DNA of 64,000 bases from contig JAPWJY010000002.1 of NCBI GenBank assembly GCA_028283765.1, positions 62,001 to 126,000 of the forward strand, read 5' to 3'. Made by a program: the position numbers and the translations under genes. Positions 49,641-58,748 of this stretch are shown here, in pieces. This DNA comes from Parvibaculaceae bacterium. GTDB lineage: Bacteria; Pseudomonadota; Alphaproteobacteria; Parvibaculales; Parvibaculaceae. The notes beneath the pieces were generated by a model. It saw nothing but the letters and a program-made list of their open reading frames with translations. It was not told the DNA's origin and made no database searches. Each line of letters begins with the position of its first letter. The stretch's first letter is position 1.

Positions 49641-52112
49641 CTATGTCCCGCGGGGCTTTGCCCGGGCGGTGGCGGCCGCGGCCACCGGATCGTCCGGCCA
49701 GAAATGGCGGGGATAGCGGCCCTTCAGATCCTTCGCCACCGCCTGCCACGAACCCCGCCAGAAGCCCGGCAGGTCGCGCGTCATCTGGATCGGCCGGTGA
49801 GCGGGGGAAAGCAGGACCAGCAGAAGCGGCGCCTTGCCGTCGGCGACCGCCGGGTGGCGGTCGAGGCCGAACAGCTCCTGCACCCGAATTTCAAGCGCCG
49901 GGCCGTTTTCAGCCTCATAATCGATAGGGACCCGCGAGCCCGACGGCGCCGCGAAATGGGAGGGCAGCAGCCGGTCGATCTCCTTGCGCCGGTTCCATGG
50001 CAGCAACACGTCAAGCGCCTGCCCCAGATCTTCGGCGCTGATCGCGGCAAGGCTGGTCCGGCCCGGAATATGGGGTACAAGCCACGCCGCCCCATCCGCC
50101 GCCAGCGCCTCGTCGGAGAGGTCCGGCCACTCTGCACCCACCACCCGGGAGAGATAACTCGCCCTCGCCCGCAATGCCTTCTGTTCCTGCGACCATGGCA
50201 GGGAGGCAAGCCCGAGCCCGGCCAGACCAGAGGCCAGCAGCCGTGCGGCCTCTTCCGCATCCGCCACGGCGATCGGCTCATCCCCCAGCCGCAGGGCCCC
50301 GAGCCTCGTTACCCGCCGGGCCCGGACGCTGCGCGAGGCCGCGTCGAAGGCCATGACCGTCTCGCTGACGATCCGGGCGGCAAACAACGCCTCGATCTCT
50401 TTCCGCTCGATGGCCGCCGCCGCCCTGATCCGCCCGCTGGCGGCGCTGCCGGTTATGTCCGTCACGACCAGCCACGGAGCCCCGGCAAGGCTGTCGGCCT
50501 CATCGAGGCTCGCCGCCCGGCCATTGGCGAGGCGAAAACGCCCTCTCGCTCCGGCGCTCTGGGCCACCCGGTCGGGATAGGCCCGGGCGAGATGCCGGGC
50601 GATGGCTCCGCCCTGAGCCTCCGCCGCCTTTCCGCCATCTGGCCCTGCTAGCGCCGCCCAGCGCCGGGCGAGCGCCCGGGCGTCATCGGCGCGCCTGCCT
50701 CTTTCCCTCAGAAAATCCCCATAGCGGTGAGCCAGATCGACCCCGGTTCCGCCCAGCCCCCTTTCCGTCATCATGACCGCCAGCGCAGCGGCTACCGGCG
50801 CTTCCCCTTCCAGCCCCGCCCGGTGGACCATGTGGGCAAGGCGGGGATGGAGCGGCAGCCGGGCCAAAGCCCGCCCTTCCTCCGTGATCCGCCCCGCCTC
50901 ATCGAGCGCGTCGAGGCTTTGCAGCAGCGCGACGGCCTCGTTCCATGCAGGCCGGGGCGGCGGATCGAGGAAGGCGAGCCCCGCCGGGTCCAGCACGCCC
51001 CAGTTCGCCAGATCGAGCACCAGCCCGCAAAGGTCAGCTTCCAGTATTTCCGGCCGGTCGAAGGCGTCGAAGGCCGCGTTTTGCCCCTCATTCCAGAGCC
51101 GGTAGCAGACGCCCGGTTCCGTCCGCCCGGCCCGGCCCCGGCGCTGGTCCGCGCCCGCGCGCGACACCCGCCGCGTTTCGAGCGTGGTCAGGCCCGTCGA
51201 GGGCTCGAAAACCGGCATCCGCCGGTAGCCGCTGTCGACGACGATACGGACGCCCTCGATGGTCAGCGAGGTTTCGGCGATGGAGGTCGCCAGCACGATC
51301 TTGCGCCGTCCCGCCAGGGCGGGCTGGACCGCCCGGTCCTGTCCGGCGGGCGGCAACTGGCCGTGCAGTGGCGCGATGTCCACATGAGGCGGCACCCGGC
51401 CCGCGAGCCGCTCCGCCGTGCGGAAAATCTCCGCCTGTCCCGGCAGAAAGGCCAGCACCGAGCCGGTTTCGGAGCGGACCGCCTCGACAATGGCGTCGGC
51501 CATCTGGTCTTCCAGACGCCGGGCCGGATCGCGGTCCAGATAACGGGTTTCGACCGGAAAGGCCCGGCCCCGGCTTTCGATCACCGGCGCGTCCTGCAAC
51601 AGCCGGGCGACCCGGGCCCCGTCGATCGTCGCCGACATGACCAGCAGACGCAGATCGGGCCTCAATGCCGCCGCATCGAGCGCCAGCGCCAGCCCCAGAT
51701 CGCCATCGAGGCTGCGTTCGTGGAACTCGTCGAACAGCACCGCCGCGATGCCCGGAAGTTCGGGGTCATCGAGAATCATCCGGGTGAAGACGCCTTCGGT
51801 CACGACCTCGATCCGGGTGCGCTTCGAGATCTTCGACTCCATCCGCACCCGGTAGCCGACGCGCCCGCCCGCCTCCTCGCCGAGCATGGCCGCCATCCGC
51901 CGGGCGGCGGCCCGCGCCGCGAGCCGCCTCGGCTCCAGCACGATGATGCGCCCATCCGCCCGCCACGGGGCATCCAGAAGCGCCAGCGGCACGCGCGTGG
52001 TCTTGCCCGCGCCGGGCGGGGCCACCAGCACGGCCATCGTCCGCGCGTCCAGCGCCGCCAGCAGGCCCGGCAGGGCCTCATCGATGGGGAGAGGAGGAAA
52101 GGCTTCGGACAT
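49641..52112 (-). CDS. hrpB: ATP-dependent helicase HrpB (DEAH box)
   Basis: 823-residue superfamily 2 helicase. Motif I is PPGAGKTTRVPLALL (near residue 33), motif II is the DEFH form in VLFDEFHER, motif III is SATIDG, and motif VI is RRGRAGRTEPGVCYRLW. The C-terminal HrpB domain ends with PIQMTRDLPGFWRGSWQAVAKDLKGRYPRHFWPDDP, diagnostic for HrpB and separating it from HrpA. Role in bacteria is poorly defined (RNA metabolism). It lies alone between fusA and an MFS gene; the start ATG 52112 is directly followed by the conserved N-terminus. Confidence 0.94.
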   Translation of the reverse strand: MSEAFPPLPIDEALPGLLAALDARTMAVLVAPPGAGKTTRVPLALLDAPWRADGRIIVLEPRRLAARAAARRMAAMLGEEAGGRVGYRVRMESKISKRTRIEVVTEGVFTRMILDDPELPGIAAVLFDEFHERSLDGDLGLALALDAAALRPDLRLLVMSATIDGARVARLLQDAPVIESRGRAFPVETRYLDRDPARRLEDQMADAIVEAVRSETGSVLAFLPGQAEIFRTAERLAGRVPPHVDIAPLHGQLPPAGQDRAVQPALAGRRKIVLATSIAETSLTIEGVRIVVDSGYRRMPVFEPSTGLTTLETRRVSRAGADQRRGRAGRTEPGVCYRLWNEGQNAAFDAFDRPEILEADLCGLVLDLANWGVLDPAGLAFLDPPPRPAWNEAVALLQSLDALDEAGRITEEGRALARLPLHPRLAHMVHRAGLEGEAPVAAALAVMMTERGLGGTGVDLAHRYGDFLRERGRRADDARALARRWAALAGPDGGKAAEAQGGAIARHLARAYPDRVAQSAGARGRFRLANGRAASLDEADSLAGAPWLVVTDITGSAASGRIRAAAAIERKEIEALFAARIVSETVMAFDAASRSVRARRVTRLGALRLGDEPIAVADAEEAARLLASGLAGLGLASLPWSQEQKALRARASYLSRVVGAEWPDLSDEALAADGAAWLVPHIPGRTSLAAISAEDLGQALDVLLPWNRRKEIDRLLPSHFAAPSGSRVPIDYEAENGPALEIRVQELFGLDRHPAVADGKAPLLLVLLSPAHRPIQMTRDLPGFWRGSWQAVAKDLKGRYPRHFWPDDPVAAAATARAKPRGT

Positions 52113-52201
52113 GGCCTGTCATGGACAAAATGCCCCGGGAAGGCAAGAGCGGCGGCTTCCCCCTGTCATCCCGTGCGACCCCATGATAATCAGCCAATAT
52201 C

Positions 52202-53416
52202 ATGACGCCTGTTTCCAGCCAGCGGCCGGCCTCGCCCCTCGCCATTGCCCTTGTCGGCACGATCGCGCTTGCGGTCGCCATGGGCATCGGACGCTTCGCC
52301 TTCACGCCGCTGCTGCCGATGATGCTGCATGACGGCACGCTCGACCTTCATTTCGGAAGCTGGCTCGCGACGGCGAATTATGCGGGCTATCTCATCGGCG
52401 CGATGCTGTGCATGGCGCTGCCGCGCCATCTGCCCGGCACCATCCTGATAAAGGGGGGACTCGCCGCCACCATCGTGCTGACGCTCGGCATGGTGCTGCC
52501 TGTCCCGCTCCTCTGGCCCGCCTTGCGCTTTCTGGCGGGCATGGCCAGCGCCATGGTGTTCGTTTTCACGTCCGGCTGGTGCCTTGCCCAGTTCGCCCGG
52601 CTCGGGATGCCCGCCAGAGGCGCCGTGATCTTTACCGGCCCCGGCATCGGGATCGCCCTTTCCGGGCTTGCCGCCTCGGCCATGGTCGCGGCCCACTGGA
52701 CGGCGACATCCGGCTGGCTGGTCTTCGGTCTTCTCTCGGCGCTGCTCAGCGCCCTTGTCTGGACGGGCCTCAGCGAACCCGACGCCCCGCCGCCTGTCTC
52801 AAGCCCGGCCCCGGCAGGTACGCCCGCTCCTTTGGCCACAACGGGCAGTTCGCTGGAAATGGGGATTTTCACGGTGGCCTATGGGCTGGCGGGTTTCGGC
52901 TACATCATCACCGCCACGTTCCTGCCCGTGATCGCCCGCGAGGCGCTGCCGGACTCGCTCTGGCTCGACCTGTTCTGGCCCATTCTGGGGCTTGGCGTCG
53001 TGGCCGGCGCGCTGCTCTCAACCCTTGTGCCGGCGCGCATCGACCCCCGGCTGGTGCTGACGGGCTGCTATCTGTTTCAGGCCGTCGGCGTCGTCCTCGG
53101 CCTGCTGCTGCCGAGCCTCACGGGCTTTATCGCCGGGAGCGTGCTGATGGGGCTTCCCTTCACCGCGATCACCTTCTTCGCCATGCAGGAGGTGCGCCGC
53201 CTGCGGCCCTATCATGCGGCCCGCTTCATGGGCCTTCTGACGGCGTTCTATGGCCTCGGCCAGATTGCGGGGCCTCCGCTGGCGGCCTTTCTTCTGGCCC
53301 ACAGCGCGAGCCGGGGAACGGGCTTCGCCCTTTCCCTCGGCATCGCCTCCGCAACGCTCGTGACCGGCGCGGCGCTCTATGTGGTCATGAGCATCGCCTG
53401 GCCACGCGCCAGATAG
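52202..53416 (+). CDS. YbfB/YjiJ-family MFS transporter
   Basis: 404-residue inner-membrane protein with twelve predicted helices. The opening ALAVAMGIGRFAFTPLLPMMLHDG is the signature of the YbfB/YjiJ family. FGSWLATANYAGYLIGAML and GFGYIITATFLPVIARE follow in each half. It diverges from hrpB with a 89-base gap and converges with the Fsr-type gene 5 bases away. Substrate unknown; the family is thought to export small organic compounds. Confidence 0.88.
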   Translation: MTPVSSQRPASPLAIALVGTIALAVAMGIGRFAFTPLLPMMLHDGTLDLHFGSWLATANYAGYLIGAMLCMALPRHLPGTILIKGGLAATIVLTLGMVLPVPLLWPALRFLAGMASAMVFVFTSGWCLAQFARLGMPARGAVIFTGPGIGIALSGLAASAMVAAHWTATSGWLVFGLLSALLSALVWTGLSEPDAPPPVSSPAPAGTPAPLATTGSSLEMGIFTVAYGLAGFGYIITATFLPVIAREALPDSLWLDLFWPILGLGVVAGALLSTLVPARIDPRLVLTGCYLFQAVGVVLGLLLPSLTGFIAGSVLMGLPFTAITFFAMQEVRRLRPYHAARFMGLLTAFYGLGQIAGPPLAAFLLAHSASRGTGFALSLGIASATLVTGAALYVVMSIAWPRAR

Positions 53417-53421
53417 CCCTT

Positions 53422-54663
53422 TTACCGCCGCGCCTTCGATCCACTCTCGATGTCGGGCAGGAAAGCGGTCAGCAGGCCGATGAGCGGCAGGAAGGCACAG
53501 ACCCGGTAGACGGTATCGATGCTGGTCCAGTCCGCCAGCACGCCCAGCACCGCCGCCCCGATGCCGCCCATGCCGAAGGCGAAGCCGAAGAACAGGCCCG
53601 AGACCATGCCGACCCGTCCCGGCATCAGTTCCTGCGCATAGACGATGATGGCCGAGAAAGCCGACGACAGGATCAGGCCGATCACCACGCTGAGGCCGAC
53701 GGTGGCCGTCAGCCCGACATAGGGCAGCACCAGCGTGAAGGGCAGGACCCCGACGATCGAGCCCCAGATCACTTTCTTGCGGCCAATCCTGTCGCCGACA
53801 GGTCCGCCCAATATGGTGCCTGCCGCCGCGGCGGCGAGAAAGACGAACAGATAGAGCTGCGCCGATTTCGTCGACAGCTGGAAGCGGTGCATCAGATAGA
53901 AGATGTAATAGCTGGTGATGCTCGCCAGATAGAAATATTTCGAGAAGATCAGCGCCACCAGCACGGTGATGGCCCGGCCGACCTGCCGCCGCGACAGGGC
54001 ATTATGCGGGACCGGCTGCGCCAGCGCGGCCTTGCCCGCCGAGGGACGCGACTGGTTGCGATACCACTGGCCGAGCAGCGTCAGCAGCGCCATGCCGCCG
54101 AGAGCGGCCAGCGCAAACCAGGCAAGGCTGCCCTGCCCGCGCGGCAGGATGAAGAAGGCGGCGAGCAGCGGCCCGAGCGCCTGGCCGAAATTGCCGCCGA
54201 CCTGAAACAGGGATTGCGCCAGCCCGTGCTGTCCACCCGACGCCATGCGCGCGATCCGCGAGGATTCAGGGTGGAACACCGACGAACCGACGCCCAGCAT
54301 CGCCGCCCCGGCCAGCAGGGCGGGATAGGATGGAGCGACGGACAAGGTCACCAGCCCCAGCAGGGTGAAGCCCATGCCCACCGGCAGGGAGAAAGGCTTC
54401 GGCTTGCGATCCGTATAATGGCCGATGAGCGGCTGGAGCAGCGATGCCGTGATCTGGTAGGTCAGCGTGAGCAGGCCGATCTGCCCGAAACTCAGGTCGT
54501 ATCCTCCCTTGAGGATCGGATAGATGGCCGGGAGCAGCGCCTGCATCATGTCGTTCAACAGATGGCAGAAGCTGATGGCGCCCAGAACGGCGAAGGCCGT
54601 CGGACTGGCCGGCGTGGACCGCGCGCGGGTGATGTCGCTCACGATGTAACCTCGTTTCCTCAT
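53422..54663 (-). CDS. Fosmidomycin resistance (Fsr)-type MFS transporter
   Basis: 413-residue drug exporter of the MFS. The Fsr hallmarks ISFCHLLNDMMQALLPAIYPILKGGYDLSFGQIGLLTLTYQITASLLQPLIGHYTDRKPKP-type segment (residues ~30-90) and LGVGSSVFHPESSRIARMASGGQHGLAQSLFQVGGNFGQALGPLL-type segment are present. The second half keeps YLFVFLAAAAAGTILGGPVGDRIGRKKVIWGSI. It diverges from an araC-type gene 116 bases away, which is the likely regulator. Export of fosmidomycin-like or other compounds is inferred from the family. Confidence 0.9.
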   Translation of the reverse strand: MRKRGYIVSDITRARSTPASPTAFAVLGAISFCHLLNDMMQALLPAIYPILKGGYDLSFGQIGLLTLTYQITASLLQPLIGHYTDRKPKPFSLPVGMGFTLLGLVTLSVAPSYPALLAGAAMLGVGSSVFHPESSRIARMASGGQHGLAQSLFQVGGNFGQALGPLLAAFFILPRGQGSLAWFALAALGGMALLTLLGQWYRNQSRPSAGKAALAQPVPHNALSRRQVGRAITVLVALIFSKYFYLASITSYYIFYLMHRFQLSTKSAQLYLFVFLAAAAAGTILGGPVGDRIGRKKVIWGSIVGVLPFTLVLPYVGLTATVGLSVVIGLILSSAFSAIIVYAQELMPGRVGMVSGLFFGFAFGMGGIGAAVLGVLADWTSIDTVYRVCAFLPLIGLLTAFLPDIESGSKARR

Positions 54664-54779
54664 CGCTCCTTTAAGCCTTCCGGGCCGGTGGAGCGGATTG
54701 CATTTTACTGCGCCGGAGACTAAGGGTTGGGCACAAGGCCTGCCACCGCAATCAGGCCCATAATTTACGAGAGTGGGCC

Positions 54780-55556
54780 ATGCCCCGTAACAGCCTCGTC
54801 GAGGCCTTCGACCATACGGAACGGCCGGTCATCGCCCTTGGCAATGACTATCCCGACCATCATGTGATCGCGCCTCACAGTCACCGGCGCTGCCAGTTGC
54901 TCTATGGCGCGAGCGGCACCGTGATGGTGGCGACCGCCCAGGGAAACTGGGTGATGCCGCCCCAGCGCGGCATCTGGATTCCCGCCGGCATCGAGCATGC
55001 GGTGCATATGCTCGGCGCGGTCAGCACCCGAAGCCTCTTTTTCGAGCCGGACACGATCCGCGACATGCCGGCCGACTGTCAGGTGGTGGAAATCTCCCCC
55101 TTTATGCGCGCCCTGATGCTCGAGGCGGTCGATCTGCCCGTCGACTATGACCCGGACAGCCGCGCCGGGGTGCTGATGCAGCTTTTGCAGCATGAAATCC
55201 GCCTGCTGCCCGTGCTGCCGCTGGCCTTGCCCCTGCCGCGCCATGGCATCCTTGCCGCCCAGTGCAAGAGGTTCCTGGCCGACCCGACGCCCCATGAAAC
55301 CATCGACGACTGGTGCGGCAGGCTCGCCATGAGCCGGCGCAGCTTCACCCGCCTGTTCCGCCGGGAAACCGGCCTGAGCTTCGCCATCTGGCGTCAGCAG
55401 GCCTGCCTGTTCGCCGCCTTGCCGCGCCTGATCGCGGGCGAGCCCGTGACGGCGATCGCGCTCGATCTGGGCTATGAAAATCCGGCGGCGTTCACCAGCA
55501 TGTTCAAGCGCCTGCTCGGGGCGGCCCCGCGCGCCTATCTCAGGCAGGCGAACTAA
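54780..55556 (+). CDS. AraC-family transcriptional regulator with N-terminal cupin
   Basis: 258-residue regulator. The N-terminal cupin-type sensor is HHVIAPHSHRRCQLLYGASGTVMVATAQGNWVMPPQRGIWIPAGIEHAV. The C-terminal AraC DNA-binding domain has two helix-turn-helix motifs: TIDDWCGRLAMSRRSFTRLFRRETGLSFAIWRQQ and AIALDLGYENPAAFTSMFKRLLGAAPRAYL. It resembles the NimR/RipA type that controls a divergent MFS exporter, and here it diverges from the Fsr-type gene. It most likely controls that exporter. Confidence 0.9.
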   Translation: MPRNSLVEAFDHTERPVIALGNDYPDHHVIAPHSHRRCQLLYGASGTVMVATAQGNWVMPPQRGIWIPAGIEHAVHMLGAVSTRSLFFEPDTIRDMPADCQVVEISPFMRALMLEAVDLPVDYDPDSRAGVLMQLLQHEIRLLPVLPLALPLPRHGILAAQCKRFLADPTPHETIDDWCGRLAMSRRSFTRLFRRETGLSFAIWRQQACLFAALPRLIAGEPVTAIALDLGYENPAAFTSMFKRLLGAAPRAYLRQAN

Positions 55557-55667
55557 GCCCGTTCCCGCCTGTTCCGGCCCCTCATCGTGATATATTGTAT
55601 ATAAATCCAATCGAGATCATTGTATATGCTCGGCCGCGTGTTTCAGCCGCTTTGCTTTGAAGTACCC

Positions 55668-56516
55668 ATGGCAACAAATCTACCGACCGATCTCCTGCGC
55701 AGCTTCGTCGCCATCGTTGACGCAGGCTCGATGCTGCGCGCCACGGAGCGCATCTTTCTGTCCCAGTCGGCCCTCAGCCTGCAGATGCGCCGCCTTGAAA
55801 AGATCGTCCGGGTTCCGCTCTTTCACCGTCATGGGCGAAAGCTGACGCTCACCCCGGCCGGCCAGCATCTGCTCCATCAGGCCCGCCAGATTCTGGACCT
55901 CAATGACCGGATTCTGACCTCTCTCGCCGGGGAGCCGCTTTCGGGCGCGGTCCACATCGGCCTCGTGCAGGACTTTGCCGAAACGTTGCTGTCCGGCGCC
56001 TTGGGCGTCTTTGCCGCCGCCCATCCCGAGGCGCAACTGCAGGTGAAGGTGGCTGATTCACAAAACCTGATGGACGCGCTGCGCGACCACCATCTCGATG
56101 TCGTGCTGTCCATCCTCCCCGATGGCGAAGAAGCCGCGCTGCGCCGCGTCCCCGCCGTCTGGATCGGGGAGCCGGAACTGGCCGGGCAGGAGATACTGCC
56201 GCTGGCGCTTCTGGAAATGCCGTGTCTGTTTCGCGCCACCGCCTTGCGGGCGCTGGAGGCGGCGGGCCGCCGCTTCCGCATCGTGGTCGAGACGCCCAGC
56301 CTGTCGGGCCTGCGCGCCGCGGTCCAGACAGGGCTCGGCATCACCTGTCGAACGAACCTTTTCGCCGAAGCCGCATCCGCGCCCGTGATCCCGAAAGACC
56401 TTCTGCCGCCGCTGCCCCATGTGTCCTACGCGCTCCACACGGTGGAAAACCCGACGGCCCCGGCAAAAAGAATTGCCGACCTCATCCGCACAGCCCTCAA
56501 CGAAGAGAATATCTGA
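55668..56516 (+). CDS. LysR-family transcriptional regulator
   Basis: 282-residue regulator with the N-terminal winged helix DLLRSFVAIVDAGSMLRATERIFLSQSALSLQMRRLEKIVRVPLFHRHGRKLTLTPAGQ-type sequence and a type 2 periplasmic-binding-like sensor domain (from about residue 90). ATG 55668 (MATNLPTD) fits the usual LysR start; 55620 would add 16 residues. It follows the araC gene on the same strand, but no divergent target lies next to it; its regulon is unknown. A hairpin at 56542-56566 ends it. Confidence 0.9.
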   Translation: MATNLPTDLLRSFVAIVDAGSMLRATERIFLSQSALSLQMRRLEKIVRVPLFHRHGRKLTLTPAGQHLLHQARQILDLNDRILTSLAGEPLSGAVHIGLVQDFAETLLSGALGVFAAAHPEAQLQVKVADSQNLMDALRDHHLDVVLSILPDGEEAALRRVPAVWIGEPELAGQEILPLALLEMPCLFRATALRALEAAGRRFRIVVETPSLSGLRAAVQTGLGITCRTNLFAEAASAPVIPKDLLPPLPHVSYALHTVENPTAPAKRIADLIRTALNEENI

Positions 56517-56541
56517 ATCCCGCAGCCTCTCCCGAAACGGT

Positions 56542-56566
56542 CATGGCCCGGGCGAACCGGGCCATG
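56542..56566. terminator. Shared hairpin between lysR and the TonB operon end
   Basis: A 10-bp perfect stem, 56542-56551 against 56557-56566, loop GCGAA, located between the two converging genes. No T-run. Confidence 0.6.
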
Positions 56567-56598
56567 TCAGCCGGAAAGACAGTTGGGGCTGGAGACGA

Positions 56599-57861
56599 TC
56601 AGCTCTTGCTGTCGCCGATCAGGAGCCACAGGGCCGCCAGCCTGGCGACGGCCGGATCCTTCACCGCGGCAAAGTCCGCGCGGGCGTCCGCACCCTTGCC
56701 GTCGGCCAGCTTGTACTGGCCGAGATGCAGCCGGACGAGATCGGGGTTCTTCAGGCCACCGGCGGCAAGCGCCTTCTCCGTCAGGGCAATGGCTTTCGCA
56801 TATTGCCCATAGCTCGCATAACCCTCGGCGACGGCAACCCATTCCTCCGGGCTCTTCGCCTGAGTCTCGCTTTTGGCGAGCGACTTCTGGTCCTGCGCCG
56901 CCTGCGTCCCGGCCAGCGCCTGAAGGCGCGTCTCGCGGCTTTTCCCTGCACCGGTGCCCAGCACCTTCGCGTCGAACCCCTGCTGCAACACGGCCTTTGC
57001 TTCGCCCGGCAATCCCTTCTGGATCAGAAGCTGCGCCTGATCGACATAATCGTCGGCCGGGAAGCTGACCCCCGCGCGCAGCTTCACGCGGTTGATCTCG
57101 ATCTCATAGGCGTCGCTTCTCGGCAGACTGCTCTGCGTGATGTTGACCAGATCGTTCCAGTAATTCGCCGAAGGGTAATAATGGACGAGATCGAGCAGCG
57201 TCTTGCGCGACGACTCCACATCCTTCTGCTTGTAGGCGCTTGAAAACACGATCTGCAGAATCTGCTCGGAGGGCTTGCCCCCCGTCTTTATCGCCTGATC
57301 GGCCAGCTTGCGGCCCCACAGCGCGGCGTTCGCATAATCATCCTGCTGATAATAGGCCTGCGTGATCAGGACCGAGAGTTCATCGTCGGGCGTCTTCGCC
57401 AGATAGGCCTGTGCATAGGATATGGCCTTGGGATAGGCCTTGGCCTGATAATAAAGCTCGGCCACCGTCTTTGTCTGTTTGGCCTTCTGCGCGTCGGGCA
57501 GTTCGGGTGATTTGAGCACCCGCTCCGCCGCGTCGGCGGCGGCGGCGTAATTGCCCGTCTGCGCGTTCAGGAACGTCTCGAACTGCGCGATCACGAAAAC
57601 TTCATAGGACGATTTGCCGGAGACGGCATCGGCCTTGCGCACTTCGGCAAGCGCCGCCGGGAACTTCTTGCCGTCGGCAAGATCCTGGGCGTTCTTGAGG
57701 TGCTTTCCGACATCCGGGCCCACCGACGGATCGGCCTGCGCGGCGGCCACCGGCACGAGAACGGCGGCAAGGCCGGCAAACGCGATGCGAAACATCAGCG
57801 CCGCGCCGAAGACGCGATGCACCGGCTTGCCGGCTATCGATTTTCTGGAAAACTGGGTCAC
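56599..57861 (-). CDS. TPR-type periplasmic protein of the TonB-ExbBD operon
   Basis: 420-residue exported protein; hydrophobic signal region at residues ~22-43 (FRIAFAGLAAVLVPVAAAQA-D), preceded by a long basic N-terminus. The rest is helical tetratricopeptide-like repeats, for example YEVFVIAQFETFLNAQTGNYAAAADAAERVL, TVAELYYQAKAYPKAISYAQAYL and WVAVAEGYASYGQYAKAIALTEKAL. It is the last gene of the operon with two exbD genes, exbB and tonB, with only a few bases between it and exbD. Such TPR proteins recur with double-ExbD TonB systems; a structural or load-sensing role is inference. Confidence 0.82.
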   Translation of the reverse strand: MTQFSRKSIAGKPVHRVFGAALMFRIAFAGLAAVLVPVAAAQADPSVGPDVGKHLKNAQDLADGKKFPAALAEVRKADAVSGKSSYEVFVIAQFETFLNAQTGNYAAAADAAERVLKSPELPDAQKAKQTKTVAELYYQAKAYPKAISYAQAYLAKTPDDELSVLITQAYYQQDDYANAALWGRKLADQAIKTGGKPSEQILQIVFSSAYKQKDVESSRKTLLDLVHYYPSANYWNDLVNITQSSLPRSDAYEIEINRVKLRAGVSFPADDYVDQAQLLIQKGLPGEAKAVLQQGFDAKVLGTGAGKSRETRLQALAGTQAAQDQKSLAKSETQAKSPEEWVAVAEGYASYGQYAKAIALTEKALAAGGLKNPDLVRLHLGQYKLADGKGADARADFAAVKDPAVARLAALWLLIGDSKS

Positions 57862-57864
57862 GCT

Positions 57865-58293
57865 TTACTGATCCATATATTGTTCGTTGCCGACAAAGCC
57901 GATCTTCTCGACGCCGAGCTTCTGCGCCGCCGCCAGCACCTTTGCCACATAATCATATTTCACCAGCCGGTTCGGGCGCAGATGCACCTCCGGCTGGGGC
58001 GATTGCGCCGCCACGGTGCGCAGATGCTGGTCGAGCACATCCGTGTTCGGCACCGGCACGCCATCCCACAAGACGGTGCCGTCGAAATCGACCTCAAGGT
58101 CGATGGTCTGCGGCTGGGTCGTGTCCTGCGAATTGTTCAGCCGCGGCATGTCGAGCTTTACCGCATGGGTCTGGATCGGAATCGTGATGATCAGCATGAT
58201 CAGGAGCACCAGCATGACGTCGATCAGCGGCGTCGTGTTGATCTCGACCATCACCTCGCCTTCTTCGCCGCCCGCGCCCACATTCATGGCCAT
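57865..58293 (-). CDS. exbD: Biopolymer transport protein ExbD (second copy)
   Basis: 142-residue ExbD/TolR protein with one N-terminal membrane helix carrying the essential aspartate D25 in NTTPLIDVMLVLLIMLIIT. The periplasmic domain ends VLAAAQKLGVEKIGFVGNEQYMDQ. It converts proton flow through ExbB into TonB motion. A paralogue lies directly upstream; the two may form hetero-oligomers or serve different TonB partners. Confidence 0.93.
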   Translation of the reverse strand: MAMNVGAGGEEGEVMVEINTTPLIDVMLVLLIMLIITIPIQTHAVKLDMPRLNNSQDTTQPQTIDLEVDFDGTVLWDGVPVPNTDVLDQHLRTVAAQSPQPEVHLRPNRLVKYDYVAKVLAAAQKLGVEKIGFVGNEQYMDQ

Positions 58294-58305
58294 AGCCGGA
58301 ATCCC

Positions 58306-58734
58306 TTAATTGTTCGAGGCGCCCTGCGGCTCGGTGATGAAAGCAACCTTCGCGATACCGCCGCGCTGGCAATCGACGATGATGCGGCCGATGGCCTCGA
58401 ACCGCGTCTCCTTGTCGCCCCTGATGTGAATCTCGGGCTGGGGCTGCCTGACCGCCGTTTCCTTGATCCGGGCGAGCAGCGCCGCATTGTCGGCCAGCTT
58501 CTCCGGTCCCCAGTAGACGTTCTCGTCCGCGTCGACCGCGACCGTGATATTCTCCGGCTTGCTCACGGTCGGCACATTGTTCGCGATCGGGAGATGCACG
58601 GGCACGGTCTGGATGGCGACGGGAATCGTCAGCAGAAAGATGATGAGAAGAACGAGCATCACGTCCACGAGCGGCGTCGTGTTGATCGCCGACATGACCT
58701 CGTCTTCTTCTTCCGTGGCAATATGGAGGGCCAT
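58306..58734 (-). CDS. exbD: Biopolymer transport protein ExbD (first copy)
   Basis: 142-residue ExbD with the membrane helix NTTPLVDVMLVLLIIFLLT and its key aspartate D24. It is same length as the following copy but clearly diverged in the periplasmic domain (ITVAVDADENVYWGPEKL). It lies 14 bases downstream of exbB and 12 bases upstream of the second exbD. Confidence 0.93.
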   Translation of the reverse strand: MALHIATEEEDEVMSAINTTPLVDVMLVLLIIFLLTIPVAIQTVPVHLPIANNVPTVSKPENITVAVDADENVYWGPEKLADNAALLARIKETAVRQPQPEIHIRGDKETRFEAIGRIIVDCQRGGIAKVAFITEPQGASNN

Positions 58735-58748
58735 AACGCTTCCTTGAC

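Noticed and set aside
55594-55627. Direct repeat ATTGTATAT (55594-55602 and 55619-55627) before lysR
   Set aside because: It could be a regulator site, but AT-rich repeats of this length arise easily and no family motif fits well enough to report it as a feature.
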